Shown here in pieces: positions 7,382-14,764 of a stretch of DNA of 52,316 nt. How positions within the stretch are numbered: position 1 is the stretch's first letter; each line of letters starts with the position of its first letter. Under the pieces are notes generated by a model. It worked only from the letters and a program-made list of their open reading frames with translations, made no database searches and was not told the origin of the DNA. Position numbers and translations under genes: made by a program. Source of the DNA: Actinomadura alba (GTDB lineage Bacteria > Actinomycetota > Actinomycetes > Streptosporangiales > Streptosporangiaceae); contig NZ_JABVEC010000046.1 of assembly GCF_014323705.1 (NCBI RefSeq), positions 1-52,316 on the forward strand, given 5' to 3'.

Positions 7382-9658
7382 ATGACCGCCGACCAGCAGA
7401 CCGCCGCGGACCACCACAACGTGATCGAGGTCCGCGGGGCCCGCGAGAACAACCTCAAGGACATCTCGGTCGACCTGCCCAAGCGCCGGCTCACGGTCTT
7501 CACCGGCGTCTCCGGTTCCGGAAAGTCCTCGCTGGTCTTCGGCACCATCGCCGCCGAATCGCAGCGCCTGATCAATGAGACCTACGCGGCGTTCATCCAG
7601 TCGTTCATGCCGAGCATGGGCCGCCCGGACGTCGACGCCCTGCGCAACCTGAGCGCGGCGATCGTCGTCGACCAGGAGCGGATGGGCACCAACTCCCGCT
7701 CCACGGTGGGTACGGCGACCGACGCCTACACGATGCTGCGGATCATCTTCAGCCGGCTCGGTACCCCGCACATCGGCACCTCGACGGCCTTCAGCTTCAA
7801 CAGCGCCGAGGGCATGTGCTCCGAATGCGAGGGGCTCGGCCAGGTGTCGAAGATCGACATCGATCAGGTGGTCGACCGCGAACTCTCCCTCAACGAAGGT
7901 GCGATCACCGTACCCGGATACGCGGTCGACTCCTGGCAGTGGCAGGTCTTCGCGAGCTCTGGGTTCTTCGACCCGGACGTCAAGCTGAAGGACTACACGC
8001 CCGAGCAGTGGGAGGACCTCCTCCACAAGCCAACGTGCAAGGTCAAGATCGGCACGCACAACCTCACCTACGACGGTCTGATCAACAGGATCGAGCGGAG
8101 CTATCTCTCCAAGGACCGCGAGGCGATGCAGTCCCACATCCGGGCCTTCGTCGACCGCGCGGTGGTCTTCGCTACCTGCCCGTCCTGCGGGGGGACGCGG
8201 CTGAGCGCCGCCGCGCTCTCCTCCACGATCAAGGACGTCAACATCGCCCAGTGCTCGGCGATGCAGATCAGCGACCTGGCCGAGTTCATCGCCGCCATCG
8301 ACGACGAGTCGGTCGCCCCGCTGCTCGCGACCCTGCGCCAGACCCTCGACTCACTGGTCGAGATCGGCCTCGGCTACCTCAGCCTCGACCGCACCTCGTC
8401 CAGCCTCTCCGGCGGCGAGGCACAGCGCGTGAAGATGGTCCGCCATCTCGGCTCCTCGCTGACCGATGTGACCTATGTCTTCGACGAGCCGACGGTCGGG
8501 CTGCATCCGCATGACATCCAGCGGATGAACGACCTGCTGCTGCGCCTGCGCGACAAGGGCAACACCGTCCTGGTCGTCGAGCACAAGCCCGAGGTCATCG
8601 TCACCGCCGACCATGTCGTCGACCTCGGCCCCGGCGCCGGCTCGGACGGCGGCGAGATCTGCTACGTGGGCGACGTGGCCGGTCTGCGCGCGTCCGACAC
8701 CCTCACCGGCCGCCATCTCGAGCACCGAGCCGGCCTCCGCGACGAGGTCCGTACGCCCACGGGCTGGATCCCCATCACCGGCGCCACCGTCCACAACCTG
8801 AAGAACGTCTCGGTCGACGTCCCGACGGGCGTCCTGACCGTGGTCACCGGTGTGGCGGGCTCGGGGAAGAGCTCCCTCATCCACGGCCACCTCTCCGGCC
8901 GGGACGGCGTGGTCGTCGCCGACCAGTCGCCGATCCGGGGTTCGCGCCGCTCGAATCCGGCGACGTACACGGGGCTGCTGGGCCCGATCCGTACCGCCTT
9001 CGCCAAGGCCAACGGGGTGAAGGCCGCCCTGTTCAGCGCCAACTCCCAGGGTGCCTGCCCGAAGTGCAACGGCATCGGTCTCGTCTACACCGACCTCGCG
9101 ATGATGGCCGGGGTCGCGTCGGTGTGCGAGGAGTGCGAGGGCAAGCGCTTCACGCCTGAGGTGCTCACGTACACGCTCCACGGCAAGAACATCAGCGAGG
9201 TCCTCGGCATGTCGATCGCCGAGGCGTACGACTTCTTCCGCTCCGGACAGGCCCGTACGATCCTCGGCCGCCTGCGCGATGTGGGCCTTGGGTATCTGCG
9301 GCTCGGGCAGCCGCTGAACACGCTGTCCGGCGGTGAGCGCCAGCGCCTCAAGCTGGCCATCCACATGGCGGAGAAGTCCTCGGTGTACGTCCTGGACGAG
9401 CCGACGTCCGGCCTGCACATGGCCGATGTCGACAAGCTGCTCGCCCTGCTCGACCGCCTCGTCGACGACGGCAACACGGTGGTCGTCATCGAGCACCACC
9501 AAGCGGTGATGGCCCACGCGGACTGGCTGATCGACCTCGGACCCGGCGGCGGGCACGACGGCGGCGAGGTGGTCTTCACGGGCACCCCGGCGGAACTCGT
9601 CGAGAAGGCCGAGACCCTCACGGCCCGGCACCTGCGCGAATACGTGGCCCATCGTTGA
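7382..9658 (+). CDS. UvrA-like ABC ATPase (DrrC-type drug-resistance paralogue)
   Basis: 758 aa, shorter than housekeeping UvrA (about 950) and close to the daunorubicin-resistance protein DrrC. Two ABC modules are visible: Walker A GVSGSGKSS (about 42-50) and GVAGSGKSS, signatures SLSGGEAQR and TLSGGERQR, and Walker B VFDEPTVGLH and VLDEPTSGLH. Zinc-binding pairs are retained: CSEC, CPSC, CPKC and CEEC. Such proteins bind DNA and are thought to dislodge intercalating drugs or recognise drug-modified DNA, without transporting anything. There are no membrane segments. The start ATG is preceded by a purine-rich GAGAGAGAGCC stretch. Probably cotranscribed with the VOC gene. Confidence 0.92.
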   Translation: MTADQQTAADHHNVIEVRGARENNLKDISVDLPKRRLTVFTGVSGSGKSSLVFGTIAAESQRLINETYAAFIQSFMPSMGRPDVDALRNLSAAIVVDQERMGTNSRSTVGTATDAYTMLRIIFSRLGTPHIGTSTAFSFNSAEGMCSECEGLGQVSKIDIDQVVDRELSLNEGAITVPGYAVDSWQWQVFASSGFFDPDVKLKDYTPEQWEDLLHKPTCKVKIGTHNLTYDGLINRIERSYLSKDREAMQSHIRAFVDRAVVFATCPSCGGTRLSAAALSSTIKDVNIAQCSAMQISDLAEFIAAIDDESVAPLLATLRQTLDSLVEIGLGYLSLDRTSSSLSGGEAQRVKMVRHLGSSLTDVTYVFDEPTVGLHPHDIQRMNDLLLRLRDKGNTVLVVEHKPEVIVTADHVVDLGPGAGSDGGEICYVGDVAGLRASDTLTGRHLEHRAGLRDEVRTPTGWIPITGATVHNLKNVSVDVPTGVLTVVTGVAGSGKSSLIHGHLSGRDGVVVADQSPIRGSRRSNPATYTGLLGPIRTAFAKANGVKAALFSANSQGACPKCNGIGLVYTDLAMMAGVASVCEECEGKRFTPEVLTYTLHGKNISEVLGMSIAEAYDFFRSGQARTILGRLRDVGLGYLRLGQPLNTLSGGERQRLKLAIHMAEKSSVYVLDEPTSGLHMADVDKLLALLDRLVDDGNTVVVIEHHQAVMAHADWLIDLGPGGGHDGGEVVFTGTPAELVEKAETLTARHLREYVAHR

Positions 9659-9710
9659 CTCGTGGCGTGTCGGGGTCACAGCGGGTCGCTGGACGCCGAC
9701 ACGCCACGAG
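9659..9710. terminator. Bidirectional terminator, 15-bp perfect inverted repeat
   Basis: CTCGTGGCGTGTCGG (9659-9673) is exactly complementary to 9696-9710. It begins directly after the stop codon of the UvrA-like gene and lies before the end of the convergent DUF4132 gene, so it can stop transcription from both sides. There is no T-run, as is common in high-GC actinomycetes. Confidence 0.85.
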
Positions 9711-9732
9711 TGAACAAGCCGGGTCCGCAGGC

Positions 9733-12700
9733 TCAGGCGGTGGCCAAGGCGGTGAGGTCGGTGAGGACCTCGGAGGCGGTCACCGGGTCCAGGTCGGAGA
9801 ACGGGAGCGGGACGCGGTCGATGCGCCAGCTGAGTTTGGTGCTGGGGCTGAGCCATACCTGCGTGATGCGTTGCTCGGACCAGTAGCTCGGGTCGCCGAC
9901 CGTGATGCCCGGGTCGAGATCGACGACCACGCCCCGACCGCCGGGAAGCGGCCGGTAGATCCAGCACTGGATGCCGTTGTCCTCAGCGGTGCCGCGCAGC
10001 CAGCCGCGGCGTTCCATGCCGAGTACCTGGCCGACCGGGACGGTGATGTCGTGGAACCGTTCGAGTGCGGCGGCGGCGCGCTCCTCGTCGGTCAGCGCAT
10101 ACGTGGGGCGGCCCAGCTGGGGGAACGGCTGCAGGATCTCGTAGTCGGCGAAGATCTCGGCCCAGGCGCTGAGATCGGCACCCAGGAGGAGAGGATGGGC
10201 GATGCCGACCCGGTCGGAGTCGCGAAGGGTCAGCTCCTTGTCGTCGATGTCGGCCAGCGTGCGGTCCTCGGCGATGCGGAACGCCGGGCCGTCCTCGGTG
10301 ATCCAGAGTAGCCGCCGGGCGATGTGCCACAGCAGCGGATGCCGGGCGATCAGGTCCCGGAACTCGCCCGCCGTCCAGCGGCGCTGCGTGACCATGGCCT
10401 GTTCCAGGCGGTCGATCTGGTTGGCCGCCACGGTCCGGACGTCCTTCTTCAGGGCGGCGAATCGTTTGTAGGCGGCGGGGGCGAGTTCCTGGTCGTCGCG
10501 GGCGCCGGGCTTGGGCAGGGCCGCGCGCCGTACGCCGTCCTCGTCCAGGACGTACGGCTTGAGCTGCTCGTCGAACCCGACGGTGAAGCGGCGCGGGCCG
10601 TAGTCGAGGGTGAGGCTGCCGGCGGCGTCCAGCCCGAGGTCGGGGACGAGCCGGTCGGCCAGCCGTTCGGGAGTCAGCCCCAGCTCGGCGGCGAGGGCGG
10701 TGATCCTTTCCTGGGCCTTCGCCTTGATCCCCTTGTACTTCACCTTCTGCGCGATGCCGTTCAGGTGCATGAGCGCGACATCGGTACCGATCGCGACGAG
10801 CACGTCGAGGCCCTCGACCGCTCTGTGGTGGCCTCCCTTGCCCGGCCAGGTCCGGATGATGGGCGTGAACCTGCGTACCGTCTCGTCGTCACCGAACACG
10901 GAGAGCGCCGTGAAGACCCAGGCCACGTCTCCCGAAATGCCTTTCTCATCGTGCAGGGCCGACCGTTCGAACAGCCCCCAGGCGAACGCGGCCAGCGAGG
11001 CCGGGTCGCAGATCTCTTTGACCACGTCGATGCCCGCATAGACATGGTCGGGCCGGCACATGAGGAGCATCGTGATGATGTGATCGGCGGCCTCGGTGGG
11101 AAGGGCCCGGCCGCCGTCCCGGAGCAGCACCTCAGGGAGCAGGTATGGGTCGGGCCGCTCTGAGACATAGGGCAGGTCGGCCGGAAAGTCCTCCAGCGGG
11201 TCGGTGGCCAGGAGGGTCTCGATCGCGCGGGCGGCTTTGTCCCCATGGCCGCGGGCCGCGTCGACGACCTCATCGTGGCGTCCGCCCGAGGCGAGGAACC
11301 GCAGCGCCGCCTCCGCGTCGCGCCGCTGCTGCCCGGCCCTGCCCAGCGCCGCCGGTACGAGCGCGCGGGCCGCCGCCGGGGCGTGCCGGCCGAACCAGTC
11401 CTGGACGACCGGACGCAGCTTCGGGCGCCGTACCAGCCACCCGGCCATCAGCGCTGCCACCTTGGCGTCGCTGAACGGCAGCAGTAGACCGGTGCCGACC
11501 GCCGGCTGCGCTTCGGCGAAGTCCAGCGCCGCGGGCAGCGCGTCCAGCCCGAAGCGCGCCACGATCGGCTTCATCCACGCGCCGTCGGTGTCGTGGATCC
11601 GGCTGGGTCGCCAGTCGGTGAGCAACGGGCGGACGCGGTCCTCGGGGGCGTCGAGGAACAGCGCCGGCTCCTGCTCGGGCGGCAGCCGGCGATCTTGGAA
11701 ACGCTGGATGGTCTCGTCCCAGTTCGTGTCCTCGGCCGACGGGGCGTCCGCCGCCGCCCACGCCTCCCGTTCCCCCGGCTCCCAGGCGAGCGCCGGTTCG
11801 TCCGGCGCCTTCAGGCCCCTGACGGTCACGGGCTTGGTCTTCGCATGCTCGCGGTTCCACGGCGGCTCGACCAGCAACCGCGGCAGGGACTCCGGCGGCG
11901 CCTCCACCGCCCACGTGCTCTTCTCGATCACCTGGCGTACGTCCTCGGTGGCGAGCTCCGGATGGGCCGCCACATGGTCGCGCAGCAGGCGGACGGCGTA
12001 CGAGGCGATGGTCGCCGGGCCGGAGGTCGCCGCATCGGCAAGCACCCGGACCGCGCGCTTGGGGAAGCGCCCAGCGGCTTCGATCGCGGCGGCATGCGCA
12101 TGCGGCATGTCGAGCCGCGCCACGAGCAGTTCGAACGCCTCATCCGTGGGCAGAACGCCAAGAGCCTGGAACAACGGCTCCGCGGAATACGTGCAGTTGT
12201 CGATGGTCCGGAGCAGCATCGGTACGACTGCGGACCCGACACCGTCGACGACCGTGCGGATCTCCTCGGCCAGCCAGGACCACCGATCGTCGCTGTACAC
12301 CCGTTCGAGCTGCTCGATCGAGCCCAGTGCGCACATCAGCTTCGAACGCTTGTAGGGCTCCAGGTGGAGGTCGGGGGGCAGGGCGGCACAGAACGCGTCG
12401 ACCCACTCCGTCTGCGTCGGCATCAGATATGCCGTGATGAGGTGCTGTACCTCGTCGCGGCGGCAGCCCGCCAGCGCCTCGACCGCCTCCTGGTACTCGC
12501 CGTCACCGGCGACCGCGAGGAGCGCGCGCACCCGTGCCGCCACCAGGTCGAGGCATTTCTGCCCACGGTTATAGCCGGGGTCGCGCTCGTCGAGGCTGCG
12601 GAGCCGGAGATGGCGCTGGTGCTTCTTCTCCCCCCAGTCGTACCCGGCGACGAAGACACGGCTGAGCTCGGCCGTCGCGGTGGCCGCGAACACGAGCCCG

Positions 12701-13074
12701 TGCTCGCGGACCCACGCGTCGGCGAACACCCCGAGCCCCTCATAGCCGATGGTGTCGTCCCCCATCTGGGTCTCGGCCGCGACGACGGCGGCGATGACGG
12801 CCGCACCCTGGGCGTTCACCTCGCCCGCGAGATGGGCCCGCGCGGGCTCGACCAGATCACGGCGGCTCTGCTCGGCGTCGAGCAGGTGATCCAGCGCGTC
12901 CCGGATCTCCGCCACCCGTCGCCGTACGGTCGCGGCGGCGTCCTGATCCAGCTCGATCACAGGCCCGGCCGCACCGCCGCGCCGCGGGTGGAAGGAACCG
13001 AGCCACGCCTTCGGTAGGAGGAGGGTGTCCTCATCCGCTGAAGCGGTACCGGGCGATGGCGTGGTTCTTGGCAT
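9733..13074 (-). CDS. DUF4132-domain protein
   Basis: 1113 aa, soluble, no signal peptide. The C-terminal ~200 residues (from about FAALKKDVRTVAANQIDRLE through WTAGEFRDLIARHPLLWHIA to LTDLTALATA) match the DUF4132 region shared with E. coli MolR/YehI-type proteins. The rest is a long helical, HEAT-like array (many 35-40-residue units such as LLVARLDMPHAHAAAIEAAG). The start at ATG 13074 is preferred over an in-frame GTG at 13158: it has GAGG 6 nt upstream and the intervening residues are low-complexity. Function unknown; often linked to WGR/MoxR-type gene clusters, which are absent here. Confidence 0.85.
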   Translation of the reverse strand: MPRTTPSPGTASADEDTLLLPKAWLGSFHPRRGGAAGPVIELDQDAAATVRRRVAEIRDALDHLLDAEQSRRDLVEPARAHLAGEVNAQGAAVIAAVVAAETQMGDDTIGYEGLGVFADAWVREHGLVFAATATAELSRVFVAGYDWGEKKHQRHLRLRSLDERDPGYNRGQKCLDLVAARVRALLAVAGDGEYQEAVEALAGCRRDEVQHLITAYLMPTQTEWVDAFCAALPPDLHLEPYKRSKLMCALGSIEQLERVYSDDRWSWLAEEIRTVVDGVGSAVVPMLLRTIDNCTYSAEPLFQALGVLPTDEAFELLVARLDMPHAHAAAIEAAGRFPKRAVRVLADAATSGPATIASYAVRLLRDHVAAHPELATEDVRQVIEKSTWAVEAPPESLPRLLVEPPWNREHAKTKPVTVRGLKAPDEPALAWEPGEREAWAAADAPSAEDTNWDETIQRFQDRRLPPEQEPALFLDAPEDRVRPLLTDWRPSRIHDTDGAWMKPIVARFGLDALPAALDFAEAQPAVGTGLLLPFSDAKVAALMAGWLVRRPKLRPVVQDWFGRHAPAAARALVPAALGRAGQQRRDAEAALRFLASGGRHDEVVDAARGHGDKAARAIETLLATDPLEDFPADLPYVSERPDPYLLPEVLLRDGGRALPTEAADHIITMLLMCRPDHVYAGIDVVKEICDPASLAAFAWGLFERSALHDEKGISGDVAWVFTALSVFGDDETVRRFTPIIRTWPGKGGHHRAVEGLDVLVAIGTDVALMHLNGIAQKVKYKGIKAKAQERITALAAELGLTPERLADRLVPDLGLDAAGSLTLDYGPRRFTVGFDEQLKPYVLDEDGVRRAALPKPGARDDQELAPAAYKRFAALKKDVRTVAANQIDRLEQAMVTQRRWTAGEFRDLIARHPLLWHIARRLLWITEDGPAFRIAEDRTLADIDDKELTLRDSDRVGIAHPLLLGADLSAWAEIFADYEILQPFPQLGRPTYALTDEERAAAALERFHDITVPVGQVLGMERRGWLRGTAEDNGIQCWIYRPLPGGRGVVVDLDPGITVGDPSYWSEQRITQVWLSPSTKLSWRIDRVPLPFSDLDPVTASEVLTDLTALATA

Positions 13075-13275
13075 GGGTGTCCTCTTCGTCGCACGTGGCC
13101 GGTTCGCCTGATCCACCGGTGATGCCGGAAGTCGATCAGCACGGGGCAGGCTACTCACGTCCGGTGACAGTGACGCTGCAATCGGGTCATCAGCGTGATC
13201 GCGGCCCGGCGATGTGCGCCGTCGAATGCGCGGGATTCAAGGTCCTTTCACCGGGATCGCCCCGAGACGCAGAAA

Positions 13276-13301
13276 GGCGCGCCGCCATGTGGCAGCGCGC
13301 C
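13276..13301 (-). terminator. Rho-independent terminator of the downstream-ending exported protein gene
   Basis: On the minus strand an 11-bp GC stem (GGCGCGCUGCC / GGCGGCGCGCC, one G-U pair) with a 4-nt loop is followed by TTTCT. It lies 35 bp after the stop of the gene ending at 13336. Confidence 0.75.
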
Positions 13302-13335
13302 CTTCGGGCGTCACAGGGGTCTTGCCTGGTGCCGA

Positions 13336-14259
13336 TCAGCGCTGGAAGAGGCCGTGCCGGGGACGGCGGTGGTCGCCCTTGGGACGCCGGTCCGCGGCCG
13401 GGCGGCCGAGGCGTACCTGGGTCAGCAGCACCGAGAAGGCGACCAGCAGCGCCGCCAGCCAGGCGGCCTGGGTGCTGGCCAGCCGCTCGAAGGTGAGCTC
13501 CTGAGCCTGGGGCGAGCCGCCGCTGCGCAGCGTGTGCGAAGGCGCGGCCGCCGGCAGCGTGGGCGCCATCGACGGCGCGCTCGCGGGGATCTCCGGCAGC
13601 GAGACCTGCGGGCTCTCCAGCCCGCCCGTCGGACTCGGCGGCACGTACGGAGTGGTGCCCGTTGTACCGGTGGACGTGCCGGTCGACCCGGTCGAGCCCG
13701 AACTGCTGGATCCGGACCCGCTGGAATTACTGGACGACGTGCTGCTCGGCGTCGGCTTCTTGGTCACCGTGATGGTGGCGCCGTCGGTCTTCGTCTTGGC
13801 CCCCGTCGCGGTGGCTATCGCGGTGACGGGGACGGAGCCCTTCGTGAAGCCCTTACGGATCGTCACCGTCATGGTGCGATAAACGCCGGCCTCTCCGACC
13901 TTGCCGAGAGTCTGCTGCGAGCTCACCGTCGCGTTGGCGTTGGTGTCGAGGCGCAGCTTCGTGTTCTGGGCGACGTTTCGGGTGGCCCACACGTGGACGC
14001 GTGCCTTCACCGAGTCGCCGGCGTGTACCGATCCGGAGGGCAGGACCAGGTCGACATAGAGCACGGGTGCGGGGGGTGGCGGCTCGGGCGTGGGAGACGT
14101 CGATGGATCCGTAGCCGGCTCCTTGGTGACCTCCGTGCCCGTCGACGGCGAGGCGGAGGGGTCCGCGACAAGGGCCGCGGAGACGCCTGTCGTCAAGGCG
14201 ATGATGGCTCCCGCGCTGAGCCCTACGAACATCGGCTTGCTTACCGACCGGGAGACCAC
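13336..14259 (-). CDS. Exported Ser/Gly/Thr-rich protein with C-terminal membrane anchor
   Basis: 307 aa from a GTG at 14259, which has GGAGG about 10 nt upstream. An N-terminal signal helix (FVGLSAGAIIALTTGVSAAL) is followed by a Pro/Ser/Thr spacer, then a beta-rich domain of about 110 residues (VLYVDLVLPSGSVHAGDSVK to ATITVTKKP) like actinomycete immunoglobulin-type exported domains. Next come a long Ser/Gly/Thr linker (about residues 165-205), a Pro-rich spacer and a C-terminal transmembrane helix (QAAWLAALLVAFSVLLTQV) with a basic tail. No LPxTG motif is present; the anchor is probably the helix itself. Likely surface-exposed; function unknown. Confidence 0.8.
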   Translation of the reverse strand: MVSRSVSKPMFVGLSAGAIIALTTGVSAALVADPSASPSTGTEVTKEPATDPSTSPTPEPPPPAPVLYVDLVLPSGSVHAGDSVKARVHVWATRNVAQNTKLRLDTNANATVSSQQTLGKVGEAGVYRTMTVTIRKGFTKGSVPVTAIATATGAKTKTDGATITVTKKPTPSSTSSSNSSGSGSSSSGSTGSTGTSTGTTGTTPYVPPSPTGGLESPQVSLPEIPASAPSMAPTLPAAAPSHTLRSGGSPQAQELTFERLASTQAAWLAALLVAFSVLLTQVRLGRPAADRRPKGDHRRPRHGLFQR

Positions 14260-14395
14260 CGGTACAGCACCTCCGTCACATCGCTGTCGACCAGATGTAG
14301 TGCGAGCTACCCGCTCACGGTCTTCCGAAGCCAAGCGAACATCATTCCGCCGGGCAAAATCAACTCCGATGGTTAACTTGTCCGGCTAGTCGACT

Positions 14396-14764
14396 CTAAA
14401 GGGTTTCCTCACGGAGGTCGACCACTTCGGTCCGCGGTGCCCACGTCTGCCAGACTCCTTGGTCGATCCTGTCCAGGCCGAGCGCCTCGGCGACGGGCGC
14501 CAGCCCGCCGGTGTACTCCACCCGTAGCCAGCTCTCGTGTTCGCCGACGATGACGAAGGGCTCGCCGCGCCACGTGCAGACCGTACGGATGTAGTTGAGC
14601 GAGTCGAGCTCGGCGGCGGAGACCACGCGGCGGTACCGGCCCGGCCTGGTCTCCTCGAAGCCCTCGGCCGGTTCCGCGGTGTACAGCCGGACGGTCGAGT
14701 CGGCGCCCGGGCTCGCTTCGTACTCGGCCCCGCCCCAGCTCGCGATGTAACCGTCCCGGATCAC
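14396..14764 (-). CDS. Small partner protein overlapping the SseB-array gene
   Basis: 122 aa, acidic, soluble, no signal. Its ATG overlaps the stop of the upstream 881-aa gene by 4 bp (ATGA), implying translational coupling and a functional link. Visible features are MIRDGYIASWGGAEYEA, a central AAELDSLNYIRTVCTWRGEP and a WLRVEYTGG strand near residue 80. No family recognised. By analogy with overlapping large/small gene pairs it could be a chaperone, immunity or regulatory partner, but nothing in the sequence decides this. Confidence 0.75.
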   Translation of the reverse strand: MIRDGYIASWGGAEYEASPGADSTVRLYTAEPAEGFEETRPGRYRRVVSAAELDSLNYIRTVCTWRGEPFVIVGEHESWLRVEYTGGLAPVAEALGLDRIDQGVWQTWAPRTEVVDLREETL

